DNA of 64,000 nt from contig NZ_PHQQ01000016.1 in NCBI RefSeq assembly GCF_002909235.1, forward strand, positions 59,440 to 123,439, given 5' to 3'. The position numbers were made by a program, and so were the translations under genes. This DNA is from Arenibacter catalasegens (GTDB lineage: Bacteria; Bacteroidota; Bacteroidia; Flavobacteriales; Flavobacteriaceae). Shown here one piece after another: positions 41,483-50,426 of the stretch (within the stretch, counting starts at the first letter, position 1; every line of letters starts with the position of its first letter). A model generated the notes under the pieces. It was given only the letters and a program-made list of their open reading frames with translations, searched no databases and was not told the origin of the DNA.

Positions 41483-41530
41483 ATACTATTTGGAATGCTG
41501 ATATTCCAAATTAACGGTCTTTCCTCTGTC

Positions 41531-42691
41531 TTAATAGGCCATCTCTACAATTTTTTCTACGTCGTTGGGCGATAGTGATTTATGTTCACCTAGGCCCAAC
41601 CAACCCCTATCCTTAAACCTATTGGAAATAATCTTTGCGCTTCCATCAAATTTTTCCGTATAATCGGATAGTTTGGTTTTTATGCCCAATTCATGAAAAA
41701 AGACCTCTGTCCTTTCAATTCCTAAATTAGCTTTTTCCTCCAAAGTTCCTTCGGTAATATTCCATATGCGTTCAGCATATTGGGCCAATTTTTCCTTCTT
41801 GCTATTAAAATTATATCTATAATGACTAGGAGCAACCACGGCCAAAGTTCTTGCGTGATCTATGCCATAAAGCGCGGTTAATTCATGTCCAATGGCATGT
41901 ACTGCCCAATCTGTAGGTACACCTAAGGGCAGTAGACCATTTAGTGCCATGGTACAGCTCCACATAAAGTTGGAGGCCGCCGTATAATCGGTAGGATCCT
42001 TAATAATTTGGGGCGCCACTTCGATCAAGGTCTGTAAAACACTCTCGGCGAGTCGATCTTGTAAGGAGGCTCCTATGGGATAAGTCATGTATTGTTCCAA
42101 TACATGCGTAAAGGCATCTGCTATGCCATTTACCAACTGTCGCTCTGGAAGGGAAGCAATTACCTGGGGATCAAGTACAGAAAATATGGGGAACAATCCA
42201 GGTCCGCCCATTGCCAATTTTTCCTGGGTTTCAGATCTCGTAATTACCGCTCCTGAATTCATTTCAGAACCTGTTGCGGGTAAGGTCAGTACTGTTCCAA
42301 AAGGCAGGCCTTTTAAAGTGGGTTTATTTTGTGTTAAAAGATTCCATGGTGTGTCGCCTTGGTATAGTGCAGCAGCAGATAAGAACTTTGTTCCGTCTAT
42401 TACAGAACCACCGCCAACGGCCAACATAAAAGTTATGTTCTCGGATTTTATTAGTTGCAATGCCTCTAATAAAATTTCATATTCCGGATTTGCCGGAATA
42501 CCACCAAATTCAATTACCTCAAAATTTTGCAAGGCTTTTTTTACTTGATCGTAAATGCCATTCTTTTTAATGCTTCCTCCTCCATATAACATTAATATTT
42601 TAGCATTAGCAGGAATCTCTTGAGTCAAATTTTCTATTTGTCCTTTACCGAACAATATTTTGGTCGGATTTTTATATTGGAAATTATTCAT
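41531..42691 (-). CDS. Iron-containing alcohol dehydrogenase (YqhD/BDH type)
   Basis: A 386-residue group III metal-dependent alcohol dehydrogenase, probably reducing aldehydes or ketones with NAD(P)H. Visible: N-terminal NPTKILFGKGQIE, the GGGS phosphate-binding turn followed by KKNGIYDQV (about 41-55), GGGSVIDGTKF (about 94-104), LPATGSEMN (about 140-148), and metal-binding His in DAFTHVLEQYM and HAIGHELTALYGIDHARTLA. MNNFQYKNP (start at 42691) matches the family start; a longer in-frame start nine codons upstream is unlikely. The promoter carries a palindromic operator-like site, so regulation by a TetR-type repressor is plausible. Confidence 0.9.
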   Translation of the reverse strand: MNNFQYKNPTKILFGKGQIENLTQEIPANAKILMLYGGGSIKKNGIYDQVKKALQNFEVIEFGGIPANPEYEILLEALQLIKSENITFMLAVGGGSVIDGTKFLSAAALYQGDTPWNLLTQNKPTLKGLPFGTVLTLPATGSEMNSGAVITRSETQEKLAMGGPGLFPIFSVLDPQVIASLPERQLVNGIADAFTHVLEQYMTYPIGASLQDRLAESVLQTLIEVAPQIIKDPTDYTAASNFMWSCTMALNGLLPLGVPTDWAVHAIGHELTALYGIDHARTLAVVAPSHYRYNFNSKKEKLAQYAERIWNITEGTLEEKANLGIERTEVFFHELGIKTKLSDYTEKFDGSAKIISNRFKDRGWLGLGEHKSLSPNDVEKIVEMAY

Positions 42692-42731
42692 ATTTATAAA
42701 GTATTGAGTTGAACACATATTTAATACAGTG

Positions 42732-42739
42732 CAAAGATA
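42732..42739 (-). promoter_or_regulatory. -7 promoter box of the alcohol dehydrogenase gene
   Basis: Minus-strand TATCTTTG matches TAnnTTTG, 40 bp before the start codon. The palindrome at 42748-42761 lies in its -33/-7 spacer. Confidence 0.6.
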
Positions 42740-42747
42740 TTGAAAAA

Positions 42748-42761
42748 TGAATGTTCATTCA
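42748..42761. promoter_or_regulatory. Operator-like palindrome in the alcohol dehydrogenase promoter
   Basis: TGAATG-TT-CATTCA, a perfect inverted repeat positioned between the expected -33 and -7 elements. The size and position fit a TetR-type repressor operator. No second copy was seen at the window's own TetR gene. Confidence 0.5.
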
Positions 42762-43010
42762 CTTTTAGAGTGACTTTAACAAAACAATGTGAATTCAATC
42801 CATGCGCTGTCAGCATAACCCCGTTTACGGATGGTTTCGTTTAAAATGTTTAATGAAATTTAATTTAGTTTTCAACCGGGGAGTCGGTCATCCACTCCTT
42901 AATAATAATAAAACAACGGAGTTGTCCCCCCTATCGTTTTATTTGGTCATTATATCCTTGTTCTTTTCTTTACCTATCTATATTCTCAAAGGATTACCAA
43001 CCAATTAGTA

Positions 43011-43018
43011 TAATTTTG
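43011..43018 (+). promoter_or_regulatory. -7 promoter box of the arsenosugar-type cluster
   Basis: TAATTTTG fits TAnnTTTG upstream of the DUF2064 gene, divergent from the alcohol dehydrogenase. Depending on which start codon is used, the leader is about 30 to 115 nt. Confidence 0.45.
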
Positions 43019-43140
43019 AAAAAATCCCTGTTCCTAACTTCACAATTGCTGTAATGAATTTGCCAAGACATCGACCAAGTGTTTGGTATTTTTTATCGTA
43101 TGTTTATGCAACATCCTTAGTAATGATCGAACCCTTAAAA

Positions 43141-43821
43141 ATGAATGGAACCGCGATTCTGGTGTTTGCCAATTCCTCTAAAGAAGAATTGAAGCACAAG
43201 ACAATCGCTAATGGGGAAATTTTGTTTAACGGCCTTACCAAACACACCATAACAACAGTTAGTAAAACCGGGCTTCCCTATTTTCATTTTACAGAGAATG
43301 AACAGGAAGGAAGTGGCTTTGGGGAGCGGTTTGTGAATGCCATTGCCGCCATATTCGAGAAGGGCTTTGAAAGGGTAATTACTATTGGAAATGATACCCC
43401 ACAACTAAAGGTATCCGATATCTTACGGGCCGATCGGGTTCTTGGTCAGAATAAGTTTGTTCTTGGACCATCTACCGACGGCGGATTTTACCTAATGGGT
43501 CTTAATAAATCCCATTTAAATTCCAAATTACTTTTGGCCCTACCTTGGCAGACAAGTATATTGGCAAAAAGTATCACTGGTCTTTTTGAATCGAAAAAAA
43601 TTAAAGTCGAATTCTTGCGAAGATTATTTGATTTGGATAAGCCATCCGACCTTAGAAAGGTTCTTTTGGTTTATAATTCTATTCCACCTCACATATTTCA
43701 ACTTATTATTGAACAGCTTGCCTTATTTTTCACACGCTTTTGGCACTACATTATTTCCTCCTATTTTTTCATTAAAAGTGAATATTTCAATAAGGGATCC
43801 CCACATTTGACCTCCATTTAA
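43141..43821 (+). CDS. DUF2064 (CofC-like) nucleotidyl/glycosyl transferase of the arsenosugar cluster
   Basis: A 226-residue GT-A-like transferase of DUF2064, the family that includes the transferase encoded next to ArsS (TIGR04282-type). The N-terminus TAILVFANSSKEELKHK matches the family start. GSGFGERFVNAIAAIFEKGF, VITIGNDTPQL and GPSTDGGFYLMGL (about 118-130) are its conserved blocks; the GNDTP and DGGF stretches line the nucleotide-sugar site. ATG 43141 gives the family N-terminus; ATG 43123 or 43054 would add 6 or 29 residues and cannot be excluded. First gene of the cluster; the sodium/solute symporter follows after 170 bp. Confidence 0.82.
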   Translation: MNGTAILVFANSSKEELKHKTIANGEILFNGLTKHTITTVSKTGLPYFHFTENEQEGSGFGERFVNAIAAIFEKGFERVITIGNDTPQLKVSDILRADRVLGQNKFVLGPSTDGGFYLMGLNKSHLNSKLLLALPWQTSILAKSITGLFESKKIKVEFLRRLFDLDKPSDLRKVLLVYNSIPPHIFQLIIEQLALFFTRFWHYIISSYFFIKSEYFNKGSPHLTSI

Positions 43822-43991
43822 TTTCATAAAGAAGTAGTGGTATTCACCATTACAAAATCAATCTTAACATCAATTATTTTTTTTGGGAGCTGAAGCAACC
43901 AATGGGAATAGCATTAATAGTGCTGTCTGTTGGGATCACCCTTGGTAATCCCTAATAATAGTAATCTACATTGTTTGTATAAAACCTATTA

Positions 43992-45362
43992 ATGACGATC
44001 AATATAAATTTAAATACTGCTCTTTTTGGGGTTGAAGGTCTACAATGGGCCCTTATCATTTTGTCCAGTATGCTGTTCTTTATATTGTCTCCCAAAGCCA
44101 TAAATACCAAACAATTTTTCAAGGCCTTACAAGGTAAAAGGGCACCCAATGCCTTTATCCTTATGGGTAGTTTGGTAATTTCCTGGATCTTTGCCAAAAG
44201 TATAACCAATGCGGCCAATTTGGGATTGGAATTTGGGATAATGGGAGGAGTTGCCTACGCGGCATATTATGTTTCTTTTGTGGTAGCGGGTATAATCATT
44301 TATAAAATGCGGACTGTTGGGAAATTTAATAGTATCCATCATTTTTTAACTTCGAGGTTTGGAAAGGGTGCCGTAGCTCTTTTCTCCATCTTAATAGCTA
44401 TTAGACTTTTTAACGAAGTTTGGAGCAATACCATGGTAATAGGCTCTTATTTTGGGGAAGCGGGATCTTCTGCTTACTATTGGTCCATTTTGGTTTTTAC
44501 GGCACTAACACTGGCGTATGCCCTAAAGGGCGGTCTAAGTAGCTCTATTTTTACAGATACAATTCAGATGGCTCTTTTTTCCATTTTACTGACGGTAGTG
44601 CTCTGGAATATCTTTGCAGTAGATACACATTTTACCCTTGAAAAAGTGGCGACAACTGGAGTTTGGTCCATGGAAATGGGCGGAAACCTACTGTTGGCCG
44701 CGTTATTACAATCCATGAGTTACCCTTTTCATGACCCAGTACTTACAGATAGGGGATTTATTAGCAGTCCAAAGGTGACCCTAAAAAGTTTTTTGTGGGC
44801 CGGGGTAATAGGAGCTTTGTGTATTGTACTGTTCAGTGTTATTGGCGTATATGCCCAATTGGGGGGGATGACAGGACAGGCTGCGGTAGAGGTAGGAAAG
44901 GCATTTGGGGTTGTAATATTATTGGTGATCAATTTCATTATGATTACTTCCGCAGCTTCCACTTTGGATTCTACATTTTCTTCTTTTTCTAAATTGTTGT
45001 CCATAGACCTGAAAATGGGGAATACTTTAAAATTTGGCCGTTTATCCATGGCCCTTATAGCCATTTTAGGGACTGTCCCTGTTTTTTTTGATGCAGAAAT
45101 TTTATCGGCTACCACCATTAGCGGTACAATGGTTATTGGACTGACACCAGTTTTTGTCTTTTGGAATGTGGATACTCCCAAAAGCAGTTTTTATTTAAGT
45201 GTTTTTTGTGGAATTATATTTGGATTTTTATTGATTTTTGAAGTTTTCCCTAGGGGTTTAATTTTTACCGAGGGGAAATATGCAGACCTTCTTTGGATTA
45301 ATTTCTGGGGAATTATGGCCTGTGTACTTTTATATTTTATACCGAAATGGATAAGAAAATAA
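43992..45362 (+). CDS. Sodium:solute symporter family protein
   Basis: A 456-residue inner-membrane transporter with about 12-13 hydrophobic helices, resembling the sodium/solute symporter (SSS) family. Landmarks are AYALKGGLSSSIFTDTIQM (about 176-194, the family-typical helix 5-6 region), FHDPVLTDRGFISS (about 248-261) and TSAASTLDSTFSS (about 316-328), the sodium-site helix. Its stop overlaps the start of the metallophosphoesterase by 16 bp, so the two are translationally linked. The substrate is unknown; the surrounding cluster suggests an organoarsenical or a precursor, which is inference only. Confidence 0.85.
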   Translation: MTININLNTALFGVEGLQWALIILSSMLFFILSPKAINTKQFFKALQGKRAPNAFILMGSLVISWIFAKSITNAANLGLEFGIMGGVAYAAYYVSFVVAGIIIYKMRTVGKFNSIHHFLTSRFGKGAVALFSILIAIRLFNEVWSNTMVIGSYFGEAGSSAYYWSILVFTALTLAYALKGGLSSSIFTDTIQMALFSILLTVVLWNIFAVDTHFTLEKVATTGVWSMEMGGNLLLAALLQSMSYPFHDPVLTDRGFISSPKVTLKSFLWAGVIGALCIVLFSVIGVYAQLGGMTGQAAVEVGKAFGVVILLVINFIMITSAASTLDSTFSSFSKLLSIDLKMGNTLKFGRLSMALIAILGTVPVFFDAEILSATTISGTMVIGLTPVFVFWNVDTPKSSFYLSVFCGIIFGFLLIFEVFPRGLIFTEGKYADLLWINFWGIMACVLLYFIPKWIRK

Positions 45363-46201
45363 CACAACTGGGAAATATAAGCGGCAAATTACTGCTTTTT
45401 GGAGGAGTGTACAGTAATTTACAGGCTTTGGAGCAGCTAGTACAGCTTTCGAAAGAGATGGGCATACCTTCAGAAAACTGTATTTGTACTGGAGATATTA
45501 TTGGTTATTGCGCACAACCTGAGGAAACTATACAGTTATTTCGCAATTGGGGAGCAAGGAGTATTATGGGCAATGTAGAACAGCAGTTGTTTAAAGGGGA
45601 AGAAGATTGTGGTTGTGATTTTGCACCTGGAAGCAGCTGTGATGGATTTTCTAAAAGATGGTACCCATTCGCCCAAAGGGAATTGTCCAAGGAATCCATC
45701 ACTTGGATGGGCCAACTCCCAGAACACTTAAGTTTTGAAATGACAAACAGGAAGGTTATGGTAGTGCATGGTTCCTATAATCATATATCCGATTTTATTT
45801 TTAGATCTACACCGGAAAGTTTAAAAAAGGCAAGTTTTTCTACCTCAAAAAGTGATGTTATTGTTGCGGGTCATTGCGGTCTTCCGTTTCATCAGAAGAT
45901 TCAGGAAAAAATTTGGTTGAATCCGGGAGTTGTCGGAATGCCTGCAAATGAGGGTTTGTCCCGTGTGTGGTACTTAATTTTAGAGGATGAAGGGGAAATA
46001 TTGAAATACGCCCATCATCATTTTGAATATGATTACATTTCGGCCCATAATTGTATGATAAAAAATGGGCTTCCGAGGGGGTATGCAGATAGTTTAATTT
46101 CGGGCCTTTGGGACAATATGGAAATTCTTCCTTTGGAAGAAAGGGAGCTAAGGGGAACCCCTTATGATTTTGATAGAAAAAAATATAATCAATTTAAATA
46201 A
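45347..46201 (+). CDS. Calcineurin-like metallophosphoesterase with altered first metal motif
   Basis: A 284-residue metallophosphoesterase. GDIIGY (about 48-53), GNVEQ (about 75-79), VVHGSYNH and AGHCGLPFH (about 180-188) correspond to the second to fifth metal-binding motifs. The first motif is different: where the family has DxHGN, this protein has GGVYSNLQAL, lacking both the Asp and the His. A cysteine-rich insert, EEDCGCDFAPGSSCDG (about 84-99), follows. Start overlaps the symporter by 16 bp; next gene is 7 bp on. A phosphatase step in arsenosugar formation is plausible from context. The missing residues could mean one-metal or non-catalytic function. Confidence 0.8.
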   Translation: MDKKITQLGNISGKLLLFGGVYSNLQALEQLVQLSKEMGIPSENCICTGDIIGYCAQPEETIQLFRNWGARSIMGNVEQQLFKGEEDCGCDFAPGSSCDGFSKRWYPFAQRELSKESITWMGQLPEHLSFEMTNRKVMVVHGSYNHISDFIFRSTPESLKKASFSTSKSDVIVAGHCGLPFHQKIQEKIWLNPGVVGMPANEGLSRVWYLILEDEGEILKYAHHHFEYDYISAHNCMIKNGLPRGYADSLISGLWDNMEILPLEERELRGTPYDFDRKKYNQFK

Positions 46202-46208
46202 CAGAAAA

Positions 46209-46544
46209 ATGGCAGATTCTTATTATGACCCGGCGGATTTACGGAAGTTTGGAAAAATTACTGAATGGAGCGAAGAACTTGGAACCAAGTTCTTTGATTA
46301 CTATGGAAAAGTATTTGAGGAAGGCGCATTAAGTGCCAGGGAAAAATCCCTGATCGCCTTGGCAGTGGCACATGTGGTGAAGTGTCCCTATTGTATAGAT
46401 GCATACACAAAAGATGGTTTGCAAAAAGGGATAACTAAGGAAGAGATGATGGAAGCGATACATGCCGGTGCGGCTATTGAAAGTGGAGCCACCTTAGTCC
46501 ATGGAGTTCAAATGATGAATAAATACAACAAGCTATCCATGTAA
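46209..46544 (+). CDS. AhpD-like carboxymuconolactone decarboxylase family protein of the arsenosugar cluster
   Basis: A 111-residue helical protein of the AhpD/CMD fold with the redox motif CPYC (C59, C62) in the context HVVKCPYCIDAYTKDGL. This matches the short peroxidase-like proteins encoded next to ArsS radical SAM enzymes (TIGR04169-type). ATG 46209 (MADSYYDPADL) is the family start; an in-frame ATG 15 codons upstream falls inside the phosphoesterase. It begins 7 bp after the phosphoesterase and precedes arsS by 131 bp. It might supply reducing power for arsenic or a cysteine-rich partner, which is inference. Confidence 0.85.
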   Translation: MADSYYDPADLRKFGKITEWSEELGTKFFDYYGKVFEEGALSAREKSLIALAVAHVVKCPYCIDAYTKDGLQKGITKEEMMEAIHAGAAIESGATLVHGVQMMNKYNKLSM

Positions 46545-46675
46545 TAAATATGGCAATCTCAATTATTCCTAAGACTTATGGTCTATTATGGGTTTTAAGA
46601 AAGTAACGGGCAAAAACGCCCATCTTTTTGTAATCTTTCATTGATATTGCGTACTAATAACTGAATACGACAATA

Positions 46676-47731
46676 ATGGCAACAAAATCTTTAAAGGCAA
46701 GGCAGGAGCCCCTTGTTATGGACAATAAACAAATGGAAATCCTTAATGGCGGGATATTTGAAGATGGGGAATTACCCTATTTTAAAGATAAATTGACCCA
46801 GATAGGGCAGTTTCCATTGCGTCCAAGAAAATTGGAAATTCTACAGATCAATGTGGGTTATATGTGTAACCAGGTTTGTGAACACTGTCATGTAGATGCT
46901 GGCCCGGACCGGAAGGAGATCATGACCAGGGAAACAATGGAACAATGTTTGGAGGTCATTCGTGAAACAGGGGCCCACACCTTAGATTTAACGGGAGGTG
47001 CGCCTGAGATGAACCCGGATTTTAGATGGTTTGTGGAGGAGGCGGCCAAGGCAGGGATACAGGACTTTATAGTTCGCTCTAATCTTACCATCATAAGGGC
47101 CAATAAAAAATATTATGACCTTCCCCAATTTTTTAAGAAACATAATATTCATGTGATTTCTTCTATGCCACATTACACCCGGGGGAAAACAGATAAGCAG
47201 CGGGGGGAAGGAGTATTCGACCTGTCTATAAAAGCACTTCAAGAATTAAATGAGGTGGGCTATGGTATGCCGGACAGTTCCCTGAGATTAGATCTCGTCT
47301 ATAATCCGTCCGGGGCCTTTTTGCCAGGAGATCAAAATGCGCTTGAGCGCGATTTTAAAAAGGCACTTTTAGAAGATTTTGAGATTAACTTTCACAACCT
47401 TTTTGCCATTACAAACCTCCCAATAGCTCGCTTTTTGGATTATTTAATAGCATCTGGGAATTATGAAGATTATATGTATTCCCTAGTGGAGGCATACAAC
47501 CCTTCTGCTGTGGCCAATGTAATGTGCACCAATACCATTTCAATTAGCTGGGATGGGTGGCTTTACGATTGCGATTTTAACCAAATGTTGGGGTTAAAGG
47601 TGGCCAGCAAAATTAAACACATAAAGGATTACAATGAAGATATCCTTAATGATAGAGACATTATGATTTCGCAACATTGTTATGGTTGTACTGCAGGGGC
47701 GGGGAGCAGCTGTCAAGGTTCTGTTATTTAA
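46676..47731 (+). CDS. arsS: Arsenosugar biosynthesis radical SAM protein ArsS
   Basis: A 351-residue radical SAM enzyme. ArsS attaches a 5'-deoxyadenosyl group to dimethylarsenite, giving the adenosyl precursor of arsenosugars. The cluster motif is C64-x3-C68-x2-C71 (CNQVCEHC), followed by the SAM-binding LDLTGGAPE (about 103-111). The C-terminal CYGCTAGAGSSCQG (C335, C338, C346) is the ArsS tail; one position of this tail is selenocysteine in some homologues, but here all are encoded as Cys and the gene ends in TAA. The AhpD-like, phosphoesterase, symporter and DUF2064 genes upstream are its usual associates. No arsM is nearby. Confidence 0.9.
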   Translation: MATKSLKARQEPLVMDNKQMEILNGGIFEDGELPYFKDKLTQIGQFPLRPRKLEILQINVGYMCNQVCEHCHVDAGPDRKEIMTRETMEQCLEVIRETGAHTLDLTGGAPEMNPDFRWFVEEAAKAGIQDFIVRSNLTIIRANKKYYDLPQFFKKHNIHVISSMPHYTRGKTDKQRGEGVFDLSIKALQELNEVGYGMPDSSLRLDLVYNPSGAFLPGDQNALERDFKKALLEDFEINFHNLFAITNLPIARFLDYLIASGNYEDYMYSLVEAYNPSAVANVMCTNTISISWDGWLYDCDFNQMLGLKVASKIKHIKDYNEDILNDRDIMISQHCYGCTAGAGSSCQGSVI

Positions 47732-47929
47732 GATTTATATTGTTTTTGACCTTAATAGACTATTTAAGACTGACCATACGGTTTGCTATTGTTAAAAATT
47801 TGGTTTAGAAATGTTTTTTTTCTGTATTTCATCGATTTAAACTTAATTTCAGCTTCATTTTTTAAATAAATAGCCAAAAATTGAGTTAGGGTAACGGACT
47901 TAAGGGTCTGTTTATAGAAACCAAATCTT

Positions 47930-48544
47930 ATGGACAAACAATTGAAGCGCATGGCTACCATGCAACGCATGCAGATAACGGGCTTAGATATTTTTTACCA
48001 AAAAGGCTATCATAACACCAGCATTGACGATATTTTAAAGGAACTCTCCCTTTCTAAGGGTGCCTTTTACTACCATTTTCAATCCAAGGAGGAATTCTTT
48101 ATTAGTATTGTGCAGAACCTTCTATTCCGAAAGGTCTATAGTAACCTAATAGAACCTATTGAGGGCGAAGAAGATCCATTAAACAAGATTTTGGTCTGTT
48201 TTGATAGTGCGTTGGAAACGGCAGAGCACAACTTTCTGGATTACGGATTCGTTTTAAGTAATTTCATTACCGAATTTAATGGGAAGAATCCGGATATCAT
48301 GAATTATCTTCAGGATATTTTAAAGGTATGGGAAGTTAATTTAGTGACTGCCCTACAGAAAGGAAAAACGGATGGGTATGTAAATAGGCACATAGATAGT
48401 GAAGGAGTAGCCACTTATCTAATTTCATCTTATATTGGCATACGTACCCTAATGGTCGAAGGTAATAGTAAAATGTTGCGTTATAAATATATTCAACAGC
48501 TTAAGCATTACTTTAAATTAATAGAGCACAGAGAGCCTGCTTAG
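47930..48544 (+). CDS. TetR/AcrR family transcriptional regulator
   Basis: A 204-residue one-component repressor. The N-terminal DNA-binding domain (about 12-58) reads QITGLDIFYQKGYHNTSIDD then ILKELSLSKGAFYYHFQSKE, a clear TetR helix-turn-helix. The variable C-terminal ligand-binding domain gives no clue to the effector. It sits 198 bp after arsS on the same strand; control of the arsenosugar cluster or of an unlinked gene is possible. A weak dyad in the upstream gap (near 47773-47784, ACC-ATAC-GGT) may be its own operator. Confidence 0.88.
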   Translation: MDKQLKRMATMQRMQITGLDIFYQKGYHNTSIDDILKELSLSKGAFYYHFQSKEEFFISIVQNLLFRKVYSNLIEPIEGEEDPLNKILVCFDSALETAEHNFLDYGFVLSNFITEFNGKNPDIMNYLQDILKVWEVNLVTALQKGKTDGYVNRHIDSEGVATYLISSYIGIRTLMVEGNSKMLRYKYIQQLKHYFKLIEHREPA

Positions 48545-48644
48545 TCAACTGGTTTTACTGGAATATTAGAGAAAGGACTACCACAATCATTGTTAATATA
48601 ATGGGAAATTGCACCAGTTTTCTTAATAAGGTTCTTTTTTGATG

Positions 48645-49760
48645 TTATTTCTTCAGTGTTTCCTCGATTTTTAGAATGACATCTTTGGGGGAAATGGTTC
48701 GCATTGCATTTTCGTAACCAGGGGGGTACTTGTTTCCATAAACTGAAGTTGGGATTAAAGGATATTTATCCCTATCCGCCAACATTGCAAAATTGAAATT
48801 TTGTCCAAATGGATAGAATCCGGTATAAGGGTGTGTAACGCCCCATACCGTTATGGTAGGAATTCCGAACAAGGATGCTAAATGGGCATTACCGCTATCC
48901 ATTGCCAGCATTAGGTCTAGTTGGGAAATTAAGGCCAGCTCCTCGTGGAAGGGTAGTTTGCCTACAATATTGATACAGTTACTGAATTTGGTTTCCCACT
49001 TTTCCAGTTGTTCCTGTTCCTTTTTTCCGCCACCAAAAAGTAATATTTGGGTTAGTGCGCTTTCATTTAATGAATCAACTACTTTTTCCATTAAATCCAA
49101 AGGATACATCTTGCCATCAAAAGCGGCAAATGGAGCTATACCTATCCATTTTTTTCCCTTGCCATCCACCAATTGCCTTGTGGAAGAAGTTATGGACCTT
49201 TTAGGAAGCTTGGTAGCTCTTGCCAAATCTATGGGCAATCCAAGTTTTTCAAAAACATCCGCATAACGTTGATGAGTAGTTTTAAGCTGGCGAAATACTT
49301 TTTTATTAAAAGAGGTAATAGCTTTTTTTTCTGTCCGACCCTTGTTTATCTGAACAAAGGGAATGGATTCCACCTTAAAATACATTTTTAAGAGGTTGCT
49401 GCGAAGTACGTTATGCAAGTCAGCTACCATATGTATGTTTAGGCCTTTTAGTTCCTTATACAGCTTCCAAAGGCCAATTACACCTTTGTGCTTGCCCTTT
49501 ACATCGGCCTCGTAAATGCTTACATTTTCTAGGTCATGAAAAATGGGGTTAAAAAAACCTCTGGTCAGCACTGTAACTCTTATCCCTGGATGTTGTTGTA
49601 CTAAAGCAGTCAGTACTGGAACCGTCATAGCCACATCGCCCATTGCGGATAAACGAATGACCAATAGGTGCTTTTTTTTGGTAGCCTCGGGCGGAGTTTT
49701 TTTAACGGTATCCCTTGCGTTCCTCTTTGGGTTTAGGGAAGTACTTTTCTCCTTTTCCAT
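48645..49760 (-). CDS. Glycosyltransferase family 9 (ADP-heptose:LPS heptosyltransferase-like)
   Basis: A 371-residue cytoplasmic GT-B enzyme of family 9. After a basic 30-residue extension it begins LLVIRLSAMGDVAMTVPVL (about 32-50), the family-typical glycine-rich start with GD. The C-terminal nucleotide-sugar part contains DLMLAMDSGNAHLASLFGIP (about 287-306), the conserved D-S-G-x-x-H-L motif. It would add heptose or a related sugar to lipopolysaccharide core. It is followed upstream by a DUF4254 gene 45 bp away, a pairing common in Bacteroidota. Confidence 0.88.
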   Translation of the reverse strand: MEKEKSTSLNPKRNARDTVKKTPPEATKKKHLLVIRLSAMGDVAMTVPVLTALVQQHPGIRVTVLTRGFFNPIFHDLENVSIYEADVKGKHKGVIGLWKLYKELKGLNIHMVADLHNVLRSNLLKMYFKVESIPFVQINKGRTEKKAITSFNKKVFRQLKTTHQRYADVFEKLGLPIDLARATKLPKRSITSSTRQLVDGKGKKWIGIAPFAAFDGKMYPLDLMEKVVDSLNESALTQILLFGGGKKEQEQLEKWETKFSNCINIVGKLPFHEELALISQLDLMLAMDSGNAHLASLFGIPTITVWGVTHPYTGFYPFGQNFNFAMLADRDKYPLIPTSVYGNKYPPGYENAMRTISPKDVILKIEETLKK

Positions 49761-49805
49761 CTATTTATTGTTGAGTGGCTAAGTTAAGAATTTCATTATT
49801 TGAGG

Positions 49806-50408
49806 TCAGGGTGCTTTGCGAAGTACAGGATTAAGTTCATTGTCATTGTACATCTTCATTTGCTTGTAAACTTTCATGTATTTCTTGCCAGATTCTATAT
49901 CTAATAATAGTTGATCTATAGCGGAACATAAATCTTTTTTCTGTTCCAATAAAATGTTAAGCTTAGTCCTGCATTTTTGAATATGATCTTTGGAGGCATC
50001 CTTTCGATCAACTTCTTCCTGCATATGGTAAATCTTCAAAGCCAAAATGGATAGGCGGTCTACAGCCCAAGCTGGACTTTCCGTATTAATAGTAGCATTC
50101 GAATTTTTTTCTACCGATTGGTATTTATTTAAAAAATAACTATCAATAAATTCTACCAAATCAGTTCTATCCTGGTTACTGGAGTCGATTTTTCGTTTAA
50201 GTTTAAGTGCTGCAACCGGTTCAATATTGGGATCTCTGATAATATCTTCATAATGCCATTGCACAGTGTCGATCCAATTTTTACGATATAACAGATGGGC
50301 AATTTCGTCCTTCGGATATGGATTGCTAAACGGCTGGGATACATCATCCGATAGATGATATTTTTCGATGCTTTCTTGAAATATTTTAAAGGCAAAATCA
50401 CTGAACAT
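49806..50408 (-). CDS. DUF4254 protein
   Basis: A 200-residue soluble, mostly helical protein matching DUF4254, a family of unknown function found beside GT9 glycosyltransferases in Bacteroidota. Visible conserved blocks are LLYRKNWIDTVQWHYEDIIR (about 39-58), a PAWAVDRLSILALKIYHMQE stretch (about 109-128) and a C-terminal helix ending YKQMKMYNDNELNP. It has a TAnnTTTG box immediately upstream, so it probably starts the DUF4254-GT9 transcript. A helper role in LPS assembly is inferred from context. Confidence 0.82.
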   Translation of the reverse strand: MFSDFAFKIFQESIEKYHLSDDVSQPFSNPYPKDEIAHLLYRKNWIDTVQWHYEDIIRDPNIEPVAALKLKRKIDSSNQDRTDLVEFIDSYFLNKYQSVEKNSNATINTESPAWAVDRLSILALKIYHMQEEVDRKDASKDHIQKCRTKLNILLEQKKDLCSAIDQLLLDIESGKKYMKVYKQMKMYNDNELNPVLRKAP

Positions 50409-50426
50409 ATTGACAATATTTTAAGA

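Noticed and set aside
42802..43008. Open frame of 68 codons upstream of the DUF2064 gene
   Set aside because: No recognisable family or start signal; it lies in the divergent promoter region and ends just before the likely -7 box.
47695..47731. Possible selenocysteine in the ArsS tail
   Set aside because: The frame has no internal TGA; all tail positions are Cys codons and the gene ends in TAA. No SECIS-like hairpin need be invoked.
47764..47970. 68-codon minus-strand open frame across the start of the TetR gene
   Set aside because: It overlaps a clear helix-turn-helix coding region and its translation is unremarkable.
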